From positions 1 to 64,000 of the forward strand of contig NZ_JALDNB010000001.1 of assembly GCF_022699665.1 (NCBI RefSeq): 64,000 nucleotides of DNA, written 5' to 3'. How positions within the stretch are numbered: the first letter of the stretch is position 1; each line of letters starts with the position of its first letter. The DNA is from Chryseobacterium aahli (GTDB lineage Bacteria > Bacteroidota > Bacteroidia > Flavobacteriales > Weeksellaceae). A program made the position numbers and the translations under genes. Positions 45,101 to 52,755 of this stretch are shown in pieces. The notes beneath the pieces are model-generated. The model was not told where the DNA came from. It searched no databases and was given only the letters and a program-made list of their open reading frames with translations.

Positions 45101-46519
45101 ATGGACATTAAATACGCTTATTATCGAAGCTCGGTAGGATACAAAATTGAAGGGAAAACAGACAATGATATTTTAACCGCTGGCGGTGGCACAAGGGCAA
45201 TTAATTCTTTTTGGCATGATGGAAATTTAAATCCGTTAGATTATGTGCCAAAAACACGAACTTTAACAATTAACGGTACAGCTTATGATTTGTCAGCAAA
45301 CAGATCATTTACAACGCCAGACACCATTACCCGTCTGAAAGGTGGTGCATCGGGATCTTTGGTATCCGGGGATGTTACTCTTGCAGCAGGTTCTAATATG
45401 GCGATTAGTCAAACCGGGAATACAATCACATTAGCCGCTACAGATACAACGTACAGTGCGGGTAATGGTTTGACATTGACAGGAACCTCATTTTCTTTAC
45501 CGGTCACTACTTCAGGTACAGGGAATGTGGTTACGGGAATTACTCAGACGACCAACGGAATAACGGTGAGCCTAGGCTCTATGCCTACTGCAACAGATTT
45601 GGCTAATTATATCCCATTATCTCAAAAAGGTGCAGTGAATGGGGTTGCTATTTTGGATGCATCCGGTCAGGTTCCTGCATCTCAATTACCATCTTACGTG
45701 GATGATGTTTTGGAAGGATATTATAAAGCTGCTGACGGAAAGTTTTACAAAGAAGCGGCATATACTAACCTCATCGCCGGGGAAACAGGTAAAATTTATG
45801 TATCTCTTGATACTAACAAAACTTATCGATGGACTGGAACAACGTTCGTTTATATCACTTCCGGGGCAGTAGATTCTGTAAATGGTTTAACGGGGGTTGT
45901 AGTTTTAAACAAATCTCATGTCGGTTTAAGTAATGCTGATAACACGGCAGATGCAGCGAAAAGTGTCCTTTCCGCTACAAAATGGGCGACACAGCGAACG
46001 ATTACGCTTTCCGGAGTTACCTCAACAGCACAAACAATTGACGGTTCTGGAAATGTATCAATTCCTATTACAGCTGTTCCTGCAACATTACTAACAGGAA
46101 CTGCAGCAATCAATACAACCGGATCAGCTGCAAAACTGACAACACCAAGAACAATCTCTGCTTCAGGTGACGCTACGTGGACAACAACTTTTGATGGCTC
46201 AGCAAATATTACCTCAGCGTTGACATTAGCTGCAACAGGAGTAACTGCCGGAACTTATGATGAGGTTACGGTAGATTCTAAAGGTAGAGTTACTGCCGGA
46301 ACTAATATTGTAAAATCATACACTACAGCCATTTCCGGAACTGCAAGTGTAGCACACAACTTAGGGACTAGAAATGTGGATGTTGCAATGTATGATACTG
46401 TGACATTTTACAAAATCGAAGGCAGAATAAAATTAACCGATCCGAATAAAATAGACATTGAATTTGATTCTGCTTTACCTAATACTGTATCTATAACAGT
46501 AACCCGTAAAGATATTTAA
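45101..46519 (+). CDS. Fibre-operon middle protein, module 5
   Basis: A 472-residue fibre protein with many short β repeats (LKGGASGSLVSGDVTLAAG, TAAINTTGSAAKLTTPRTIS, GDATWTTTFDGSANITSALT, YDEVTVDSKGRVTAGTN), classic for phage and eCIS fibres. The C-terminal 65 residues (ASVAHNLGTRNVDVAMYDTVT) match the ends of the adaptors. The next gene begins one base after the stop and starts with the same MDIKYAYY as this one, so the middle and giant proteins share an N-terminal segment. Confidence 0.78.
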   Translation: MDIKYAYYRSSVGYKIEGKTDNDILTAGGGTRAINSFWHDGNLNPLDYVPKTRTLTINGTAYDLSANRSFTTPDTITRLKGGASGSLVSGDVTLAAGSNMAISQTGNTITLAATDTTYSAGNGLTLTGTSFSLPVTTSGTGNVVTGITQTTNGITVSLGSMPTATDLANYIPLSQKGAVNGVAILDASGQVPASQLPSYVDDVLEGYYKAADGKFYKEAAYTNLIAGETGKIYVSLDTNKTYRWTGTTFVYITSGAVDSVNGLTGVVVLNKSHVGLSNADNTADAAKSVLSATKWATQRTITLSGVTSTAQTIDGSGNVSIPITAVPATLLTGTAAINTTGSAAKLTTPRTISASGDATWTTTFDGSANITSALTLAATGVTAGTYDEVTVDSKGRVTAGTNIVKSYTTAISGTASVAHNLGTRNVDVAMYDTVTFYKIEGRIKLTDPNKIDIEFDSALPNTVSITVTRKDI

Positions 46520-46520
46520 A

Positions 46521-49379
46521 ATGGACATAAAATATGCATATTATAGCACTTCTAAAGGCTATAGAGTAGTGGGCGGTACAGCCGCCCACTTTTTAAAGGC
46601 GGATGGTTCTTTAGATAGTAAAGAGTATATTGATAAGTATTCAGGGCAAACTATAGACTCTACTAAAACCATAGGTGTTCAAAATACGCTATATTCCGGA
46701 TGGGATAGATCATCTGTTATTAACCCACAGATGGGTCCTTTCTCTTTACTTAATCTTGCCTTGCAGGGAGCTTATCCTTTATATGGAGATGAAGAATTTA
46801 GAAATGGAACTAATGGAATAGGAGTTTATAATAACTATGGTAATGGTAATGTAACTATGACCAGAGAAGCTGCCTCTAATCTTCCAAATAGGTCAGGAAT
46901 GCAATTAAGGTTCAATTACAACGGTAGTGGAGCTACTCCGGGTTTAGGTGGATTTATATTAGGTTTTAATGCCAGATCTAATGCTGTATTTATTCAAAAG
47001 TTTATGGCTAAACTTCCTGTAGGATATTCATTTTATAATGCTGAAAACTATATGGGAGATAATGCTTCAGTCACTTGGTTAACATCAAGAGCAGGAACTG
47101 GAAAATGGGAAACTTACGTAAGAGCAGTTATGTGCGGAACTGGAACTAGTTTTGGAAATGGAGGTCATGTATATGTTGGAGGTCCAGATACTGTAGTGGA
47201 ATTCTATTTAGCTTTTGCTGAAATTTATGAAGTAAATAGCTCCGTATTTTCTAGAATAAAAGAAGCTTTCTATGCTAAGAATGAAACAATTCATTTTAAT
47301 GGAGCTATATCTGATTTAATTACTGTTGGAGATTCATATACTCAGAAAAGATTACTATCTACATCATGGGATGGAACTAATGGGGATCAAATTCTATTAA
47401 GGGTTCCGGGAAGTCAAAATAATGGATCTTATCTTAGATATTCTCAGAATGGAACTTTAAATGGAAATATAGGATTATTGGGTTCAGATAATTTAACTGG
47501 TGATCAGATATTCAATCCTCAGGGAAATATTTTATATCTGGGAAATCAATCACTACCAAATATGGTACTTCAAACTACTACTAATGCTCACTTTAATTAT
47601 GCAGGAGTTGGTAACATTTATACATTTAATGTAAATGGAGTTTACTTAGATAGAAATATTAATTTTAATCTTGATAATTCTGGAGTTAACTTCCATGAAG
47701 GAGGTAAGATCTATAAAAAGACAGGAGGTGGTGTTTATATTAATAGAGGTACTAATGGATTAGATCCTAGGATAGAAAATGCAGATGGGTCTCAGTCATG
47801 GAAGATATTACATGAAGGAAATCATATTCCCTTTAAAAATTTAAGAAGTGGAGTTGTTTTAGAGGAAGTATCAGAATCAGGTATTTACAGACAGGAAGGT
47901 CCAACATCTGGATTTAATTATACAACTACTTTAAATCTAAACTCTTCTGATGGCAGACAACAACTTACTATTGAGAGAGGCGGAAAAGGAATGAAATTTC
48001 GGGGTACTACTACAGGTTCAGGAAATTCAGGATGGTCAGACTGGAATGAAGTTTATCATACAGGAAACTTTAATCTAGCAAGCTATGTGACACAATCGGC
48101 TTTAAATACCCAGTTGGGTAATTATGCTACACTCAATGGTATTCAAACTTTTACAAATACCAATACTTTTTTACAAAGTCCAAGTATTCCAGCAGGAACT
48201 TTAGGAACTCATGCAGTAAATGTAAATCAGCTAAGTACAAAAGCTAATGGTCAGGAAAATGCTACAGCAGTTGGTTTCTCGTCTGGAAATGTACCGACTC
48301 CAGATGGAAATTCGTTTCCGTATATGTATCATAATTCAGGGTTATATGTAGCATTAGCAACACAGTCTTATCTACAAACAAACTTTTTAAGTACACCGAA
48401 TGGTACATCTGTTATAATATCAGGTTCAAATCTAAATAATTATCTTAAAACAGGTTTTTACAGAGGTTCAGGATTAACTAATGCACCTCTTAATAATAGT
48501 GGTTGGTGGTATGTGGTCATTGAAACCCACGATAGTACTTGGGTTACACAAAAAGCAACTTCATTTGGTTCAGGTAACACGGCCAATGTAATTTACCAAA
48601 GGACTATGACCGGAGGTAGCTGGTCAGCTTGGGTACAAATTTGGACTACTCAGGATTTTACTGTAGCAAGTATTCAACAATGGAATTATATGGCTCAGTA
48701 TGGGTTACAGCTAAACTCAGATTTTACAGTAAATACAGGGTCAGGTTTAGTAGTTGCAGATGGTTATTTTGGAAGTGAATCAGGTATTATAGATAATAAA
48801 GAAGGTAGACTTGTAGCAGCGAAAAAAAAGGAATATTATTTTTATGGTTCTAAGTATGATGAGTTTGATGGTTTAAATTTTAATTTGGAAAGAAGACTCT
48901 TCGGAATGGGAAGAGAAGCTAATGATACTGATAAGTTAGCAGTAGAGGGATCTGTAAAAGCAACAGAAAACTTTAAATCAAAAGATGAAAAACCAGATAC
49001 AATATTTATTCCTAATGGAAAGACAGCTGATCTCAGAGATGAAATTGTTAATGATCAATCTGATTATGATAATTATGCAATTCGATTAGACCCACACGAA
49101 TATGAGATTAATTCTTTTAGCATACTTCAAGTAGACGATAGAAATAGACTTATCCATATTATTGGGGAAAAGGTTGAGATGGGTGTTAATTTTAACAAAA
49201 TTTACCCTAAACAACAGATTGTTATTTATAACTTCGATCAAAAGGGGAATAGTATGGAAGTTCAAATAAATGGCAGCACCAGATATAAGATTGAACCACG
49301 TTGTTTCCTTAGGTTATATGTGACAAAATCATTAAGAGTGATTGCGGAAAGACAACAACCGAGTGAGGTTATTTGGTAA
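46521..49379 (+). CDS. Giant tail-fibre protein, module 5
   Basis: A 952-residue fibre. It starts MDIKYAYYSTSKGYRVVGGT, matching the preceding gene's N-terminus. The body has pyocin-knob-like units (NLRSGVVLEEVSESGIYRQE near 440; LKTGFYRGSGLTNAPLNNSG near 650) and shaft repeats (ALNTQLGNYATLNGIQTF). The C-terminal 200 residues are related to the end of the 1595-residue fibre. It would give the particle a second binding specificity, either together with or instead of module 4. Confidence 0.82.
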   Translation: MDIKYAYYSTSKGYRVVGGTAAHFLKADGSLDSKEYIDKYSGQTIDSTKTIGVQNTLYSGWDRSSVINPQMGPFSLLNLALQGAYPLYGDEEFRNGTNGIGVYNNYGNGNVTMTREAASNLPNRSGMQLRFNYNGSGATPGLGGFILGFNARSNAVFIQKFMAKLPVGYSFYNAENYMGDNASVTWLTSRAGTGKWETYVRAVMCGTGTSFGNGGHVYVGGPDTVVEFYLAFAEIYEVNSSVFSRIKEAFYAKNETIHFNGAISDLITVGDSYTQKRLLSTSWDGTNGDQILLRVPGSQNNGSYLRYSQNGTLNGNIGLLGSDNLTGDQIFNPQGNILYLGNQSLPNMVLQTTTNAHFNYAGVGNIYTFNVNGVYLDRNINFNLDNSGVNFHEGGKIYKKTGGGVYINRGTNGLDPRIENADGSQSWKILHEGNHIPFKNLRSGVVLEEVSESGIYRQEGPTSGFNYTTTLNLNSSDGRQQLTIERGGKGMKFRGTTTGSGNSGWSDWNEVYHTGNFNLASYVTQSALNTQLGNYATLNGIQTFTNTNTFLQSPSIPAGTLGTHAVNVNQLSTKANGQENATAVGFSSGNVPTPDGNSFPYMYHNSGLYVALATQSYLQTNFLSTPNGTSVIISGSNLNNYLKTGFYRGSGLTNAPLNNSGWWYVVIETHDSTWVTQKATSFGSGNTANVIYQRTMTGGSWSAWVQIWTTQDFTVASIQQWNYMAQYGLQLNSDFTVNTGSGLVVADGYFGSESGIIDNKEGRLVAAKKKEYYFYGSKYDEFDGLNFNLERRLFGMGREANDTDKLAVEGSVKATENFKSKDEKPDTIFIPNGKTADLRDEIVNDQSDYDNYAIRLDPHEYEINSFSILQVDDRNRLIHIIGEKVEMGVNFNKIYPKQQIVIYNFDQKGNSMEVQINGSTRYKIEPRCFLRLYVTKSLRVIAERQQPSEVIW

Positions 49380-49446
49380 AAAAATAAGATATATTTCACG
49401 AAGGAAAGGAATTGAAAAATTTCTAAAGCAATCTAAATTTAACTAA

Positions 49447-49488
49447 AAGCCCACATTTGGAGGATAAAAGCCTTCAGATTGTGGGTTT
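49447..49488 (+). terminator. Hairpin after fibre operon 5
   Basis: AAGCCCACA (49447-49455) pairs with TGTGGGTTT (49480-49488); loop contains GGAGGATAAAAGCCTTCAG. Copy of the hairpin at 43623. Confidence 0.6.
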
Positions 49489-49599
49489 CTGCTGTATTAT
49501 CGTGAGAGTTATGAATATACTAAAACAATTATATAAAATATATCAATGTTATGATACTGCTAAAATAGATATTTACAAATTCATAAATTAATGTCAAGA

Positions 49600-49635
49600 A
49601 ACTAAAACAGCATCGAGATTGATGCTGTTTTAGTT
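49600..49635. terminator. Perfect 15-bp terminator hairpin at the end of the eCIS locus
   Basis: AACTAAAACAGCATC (49600-49614) pairs perfectly with 49621-49635 around a 6-base loop. T-rich right arm on plus strand. It closes the last fibre operon. Confidence 0.75.
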
Positions 49636-49659
49636 ATGTCGCAGCTGTTTAATTTTTTG

Positions 49660-49985
49660 TAAATAAAACCCGTTGTGCATTTTAAATGATGCTAACTTTT
49701 AGATTATTAATATTTCTGTTGAACTACACTTTGTTAATAAACTGTACAACAGTTAAAGCCGTTATTTTAGCTAATAATCTTGTCTTAAAACCTTTAAAAG
49801 ATTTAGCATAATTACGTCTGATCGCTGTTTTTTGAACAAATAAAACCGAGGCTTATAATCTTTTTGATTAACTCTGTTAGGAGTTTCTAATTTTATCCTT
49901 GCATAGTTGAACAAATCAATCTGAATTTCAGGTGAAAAATATCATCTTTAAAATAAGTTGATTCTTCCTTTTGTAATTTGCGAAT
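49660..49985 (-). pseudogene. Decayed IS982-family transposase (C-terminal part)
   Basis: Read on the minus strand the frames give PEIQIDLFNYARIKLETPNR, VNQKDYKPRFYLFKKQR and, after a deletion and frameshift, RRNYAKSFKGFKTRLLAKIT and FINKV, the C-terminal blocks of IS982 transposases in order. The catalytic N-terminal two thirds are missing. An ACCCGTTGTGCA stretch near 49667 resembles an IS982 end. The rest of the 810-base gap (49380-50189) holds the two hairpins and a GC-richer patch near 50085-50130 that I cannot explain. Confidence 0.65.
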
Positions 49986-50189
49986 TTCCTTCGTTGAACC
50001 TGTAGGCCGGGATTGTTAAGTGAAATGGAATATATTTTTCAAAGGAAAAAGAACTTTATCTAATACATTCTGCAACTAGTCTCGCGGACACTTTGCTCCG
50101 AAACGAGGGGGTACTTTCGCTGAAACACATTTCCCAACCTAATAAAAATTAGAGTGTACTAATTGTTTATGCCTTGATAAAAATGTTAA

Positions 50190-51026
50190 TCAAAGTTCGA
50201 TAGAATTATTGTTTTGCTTAGAATTAGTTTGTATTTCCTTTGTTCTCATTCTTTCATAATCACCATCTGAGTAGGAGCTTCCGTCAGGTAAAGTTGCTCT
50301 TAAGCTGGTGATGTCATATCTTTGCTTGAGTTCTCTCATTTTACTCATCGGATCTTTGATATGATTTTCAACGGCTTTTTTATATTGCATTTCTGTAACA
50401 GCAATAAATTTCGAAAAGTTAAATTTCATATTTTTGAATTTTTCAATTCCTTTTAGCTCCCAGATATGGTGTTTTTTTGTGTCTTCGATTTTCACAATCA
50501 ACCCAGGAAGTCCTCCAAATTTATATGGTCCTTCAGAAATGGGAATTTCATTGGTAAACCAGGCGTTATACATTCTACCTCTATATTCTATTGTGGCAAG
50601 CTGACATTTCTTACCTTGTATCTCATCTGTTTCTACTGTGATATGCCAGTTGAATACAATATCCTGAATGATTTTAAATCTGTCACCGCCCACAAATTGG
50701 TAAGATACAACTTCATTTGATTGCCGGTTTTTCTGAATTATACCCGGAGCTTTTTCTTTCGGAAAGGTATTTAAGGAAACTGACATATTTGAAGATGTTC
50801 CGTTTGACACCATCTTCTGTGCAATTGCCGAATCTCTTTTTATTTTTCTTAGACTGACGTAAGTGGATTCGTTTTTATCTATAAACAATCCCATCATTTC
50901 AGTTTCGGTTTTCTCCAAATTCAAAGAATCAGGCTTGAAGGTGTACTCATAGGTAAAGAAGTATTTTTGACCGAAGCAAACCAGTGAAATCAAAATAGTG
51001 AATATAAGTGCTGTTTTTCTGATCAT
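50190..51026 (-). CDS. GLPGLI family secreted protein
   Basis: A 278-residue protein with a signal peptide (KTALIFTILISLVCFGQ, cut near residue 19) and the signature FGGLPGLIVKIED at about residue 175, which names the GLPGLI family. The family is common in Flavobacteriia and of unknown function, often secreted or periplasmic. WHITVETDEIQGKKCQLA before the signature is also typical. It stands alone on the minus strand between the IS remnant and the recombinase remnant and may be cargo of the island or a resident gene. Confidence 0.88.
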   Translation of the reverse strand: MIRKTALIFTILISLVCFGQKYFFTYEYTFKPDSLNLEKTETEMMGLFIDKNESTYVSLRKIKRDSAIAQKMVSNGTSSNMSVSLNTFPKEKAPGIIQKNRQSNEVVSYQFVGGDRFKIIQDIVFNWHITVETDEIQGKKCQLATIEYRGRMYNAWFTNEIPISEGPYKFGGLPGLIVKIEDTKKHHIWELKGIEKFKNMKFNFSKFIAVTEMQYKKAVENHIKDPMSKMRELKQRYDITSLRATLPDGSSYSDGDYERMRTKEIQTNSKQNNNSIEL

Positions 51027-51388
51027 TTTGTAGTAATATTTATATAGAAAGTTTAAAAATAAAGAAATTTATAGCCACACAAGAAGAAAAATTAAAGTTA
51101 TATAGTAATTATAGAGATTGTAGGTATCCGGTTAGCATATTCTCCGATAGTGCTTTCTTGATTTCACAATTCGTTAGCAGAGAGTTTTTTAAAACTCTGA
51201 AAACTGAACTTGTCTATTAAAATAAATATGAGACTAGAGATCATGCCAAAAACTCTGTGTTTGAATATATAGAAACATTTTAGAACAGCCAGAGAAGGCA
51301 TTGACCTCGTCGAATCTTCGATTTCAGCTTTAGGAGATAGCCATAAGAGATTATCAAGATTTAATGTCTAATCAATCTAAAAATGTAG
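51027..51388. other. Gap upstream of the recombinase remnant
   Basis: The gap of 362 bases shows only an 8-bp palindrome near 51181-51198 (AGAGTTTT/AAAACTCT). The part after about 51230 may contain further decayed recombinase coding sequence, as short pieces look peptide-like in shifting frames. Nothing certain. Confidence 0.4.
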
Positions 51389-51730
51389 CATAAAGAGTAC
51401 ATAAATTTTGTATCAAAAATAGTTGCAAGTTCAGACGATGAGTACTTCGAAATTAAGACTGATTGCAAGGACAAAATTGAAAAGTTAGAAAGGAACCTTA
51501 CCAAAGTAAAAGATAAAAACAAAATAGATTTTCCGAAACTACTTGACGATGCATTATCCAACGTTGTAGATCTTGCTAAAGTCTATACAGAAGGGGATAT
51601 TTCGATAAAACGAAAAGTAGTTAGTTCGATATTCCCTGAAAAATTAGAGTTTTTCAAAAATTATTATCGAACTATTCGAGCCAACGTTTTACTGTCTTAT
51701 ATCTATCAGATAAACAATGAGTTAGAAGCT

Positions 51731-51773
51731 AAAAAAAACCGGAAAGAAAGTGAATTGTCACCTCTTTCCGGTC
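51731..51773 (-). terminator. Terminator of tRNA-Leu
   Basis: On the minus strand CCGGAAAGA pairs with its complement TCTTTCCGG and is followed by a run of eight T. It ends the tRNA transcript and lies within the 3' end of the recombinase remnant. Confidence 0.75.
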
Positions 51774-51776
51774 TTG

Positions 51777-51858
51777 TACCCAGTACCAGAATCGAACTGG
51801 TACATCTTTCGATACTAGAGTTTGAGTCTAGCGCGTCTACCAATTCCGCCAACTGGGC
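51777..51858 (-). tRNA. tRNA-Leu (CAA)
   Basis: On the minus strand the acceptor arm GCCCAGT pairs with ACTGGGT, the D arm has GGAATTGGTAGACGCG, the anticodon stem CTAGA/TCTAG holds loop CTCAAAC with anticodon CAA, and the T arm ACCAG TTCGATT CTGGT is complete. A variable arm as in class II tRNAs lies between. Discriminator A; the CCA is not encoded. A recombinase remnant ends in this gene. Confidence 0.95.
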
Positions 51859-51933
51859 TTGATGTTTGTTTTAAATTGGTGTGCAAATATAGGAACTTTT
51901 TTTAATGTTTAAAAACTTTTTATTAATTTTTCT

Positions 51934-52701
51934 TTAAAAATTTATCTCCAAACCATCGTAACCAAGGTGTATTCCGGCAGGAAGTAACTTATCTTCAACA
52001 TCATGCAGACCAAAATGATGGCTCAAATGTGTCAAAAATAATTTCTTAGGTTTTAGCTCTTCATAGAGTTTTATCACATCTTGCAATATAAAATGGGCAG
52101 GATGCGGATCAAATTTACGGATGCAGTTTAAAATAAGAACATCTAAATTTTGCAATTTTTCTTTTTCGATGTCAGAAATAAAGCCGGCATCTGTGATGTA
52201 CGCTAAGTTTTTAAATTTATATCCGAAAACTGAAATTTTATAATGAATAACCTCAATAGGGATAATTTCGCAATCTAAAACATCGAATGGAGTATTCTCA
52301 ATCGTATGCAGATCAAATGCAGGAGCTCCCGGATATCTTTCATCAGCAAATGCATACGGAAAACGATTTTTGACTTCATTTCCGACCCTCTCGCTGCAAT
52401 AAAGCGGCATGTTTTTTCCGCTTTTAAAAATTAATGGGCGCATATCGTCAAGACCAATGACGTGATCGTTATGTTCGTGAGTGAGAAGAGCGATGTCGAT
52501 GTGATTTTCTTTATTAATCAGCATTTGCTGACGAAAATCGGGGCCGCAATCGATGAGAATTTTTCTATTTTCATCAGTTGTCACCATTGCAGAAGCTCTA
52601 AAACGGTTGTCTTTCGGATTTTGGGATGTGCAAACCTCACAGGTGCAACCAATAACGGGAACGCCTTGCGAAGTTCCGGTTCCTAAAAATTTCAACTTCA
52701 T
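51934..52701 (-). CDS. MBL-fold metallo-hydrolase (PhnP/RNase Z-like)
   Basis: A 255-residue metallo-β-lactamase fold enzyme. Start MKLKFLGTGTSQGVPVIGC with a Cys cluster (C19, C21, C24) as in PhnP-like proteins, metal site HEHNDH at 75-80, further ligands in ITDAG (about 168) and LTHLSHH near residue 225. PhnP is a cyclic phosphodiesterase; homologues in Bacteroidota are probably phosphodiesterases of unknown substrate. It is divergent from the gene at 52756 with a 54-base shared promoter gap. An ordinary chromosomal gene. Confidence 0.9.
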   Translation of the reverse strand: MKLKFLGTGTSQGVPVIGCTCEVCTSQNPKDNRFRASAMVTTDENRKILIDCGPDFRQQMLINKENHIDIALLTHEHNDHVIGLDDMRPLIFKSGKNMPLYCSERVGNEVKNRFPYAFADERYPGAPAFDLHTIENTPFDVLDCEIIPIEVIHYKISVFGYKFKNLAYITDAGFISDIEKEKLQNLDVLILNCIRKFDPHPAHFILQDVIKLYEELKPKKLFLTHLSHHFGLHDVEDKLLPAGIHLGYDGLEINF

Positions 52702-52719
52702 TTTGTTTTGAGGTTGGTT

Positions 52720-52727
52720 TAATTTTG
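52720..52727 (+). promoter_or_regulatory. -7 promoter element for the gene at 52756
   Basis: TAATTTTG matches TAnnTTTG and lies 29 bases before the start codon. A TTG occurs upstream but at a shorter spacing than the usual 17-19 bases, so only the -7 part is claimed. Confidence 0.5.
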
Positions 52728-52755
52728 GTAAATTTACGAAAAATTTAATGTCCTA

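Larger units (their letters stand above)
51389..51862 (+). pseudogene. Serine recombinase C-terminal remnant running into tRNA-Leu
   Basis: After an in-frame TAG at 51386 the frame stays open to 51862 with no ATG start. It reads like the C-terminus of the large serine recombinases of Bacteroidota: EKLERNLTKVKDKNK-type helix, LLDDALSNVVDLAKVY, KRKVVSSIFPEKLEF, then YRTIRANVLLSYIYQINNEL. The N-terminal catalytic and zinc domains are absent. The last part is encoded by the antisense of the tRNA-Leu gene (PSTRIELVHL), the arrangement of integrases whose attachment site is the tRNA gene. It therefore marks an old integration boundary. Confidence 0.75.

Noticed and set aside
1-49635. A complete prophage
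   Set aside because: No capsid, portal, terminase or replication genes are visible, while DUF5908-like, LysM, VgrG-like, PAAR and Afp15-type ATPase genes mark an eCIS.
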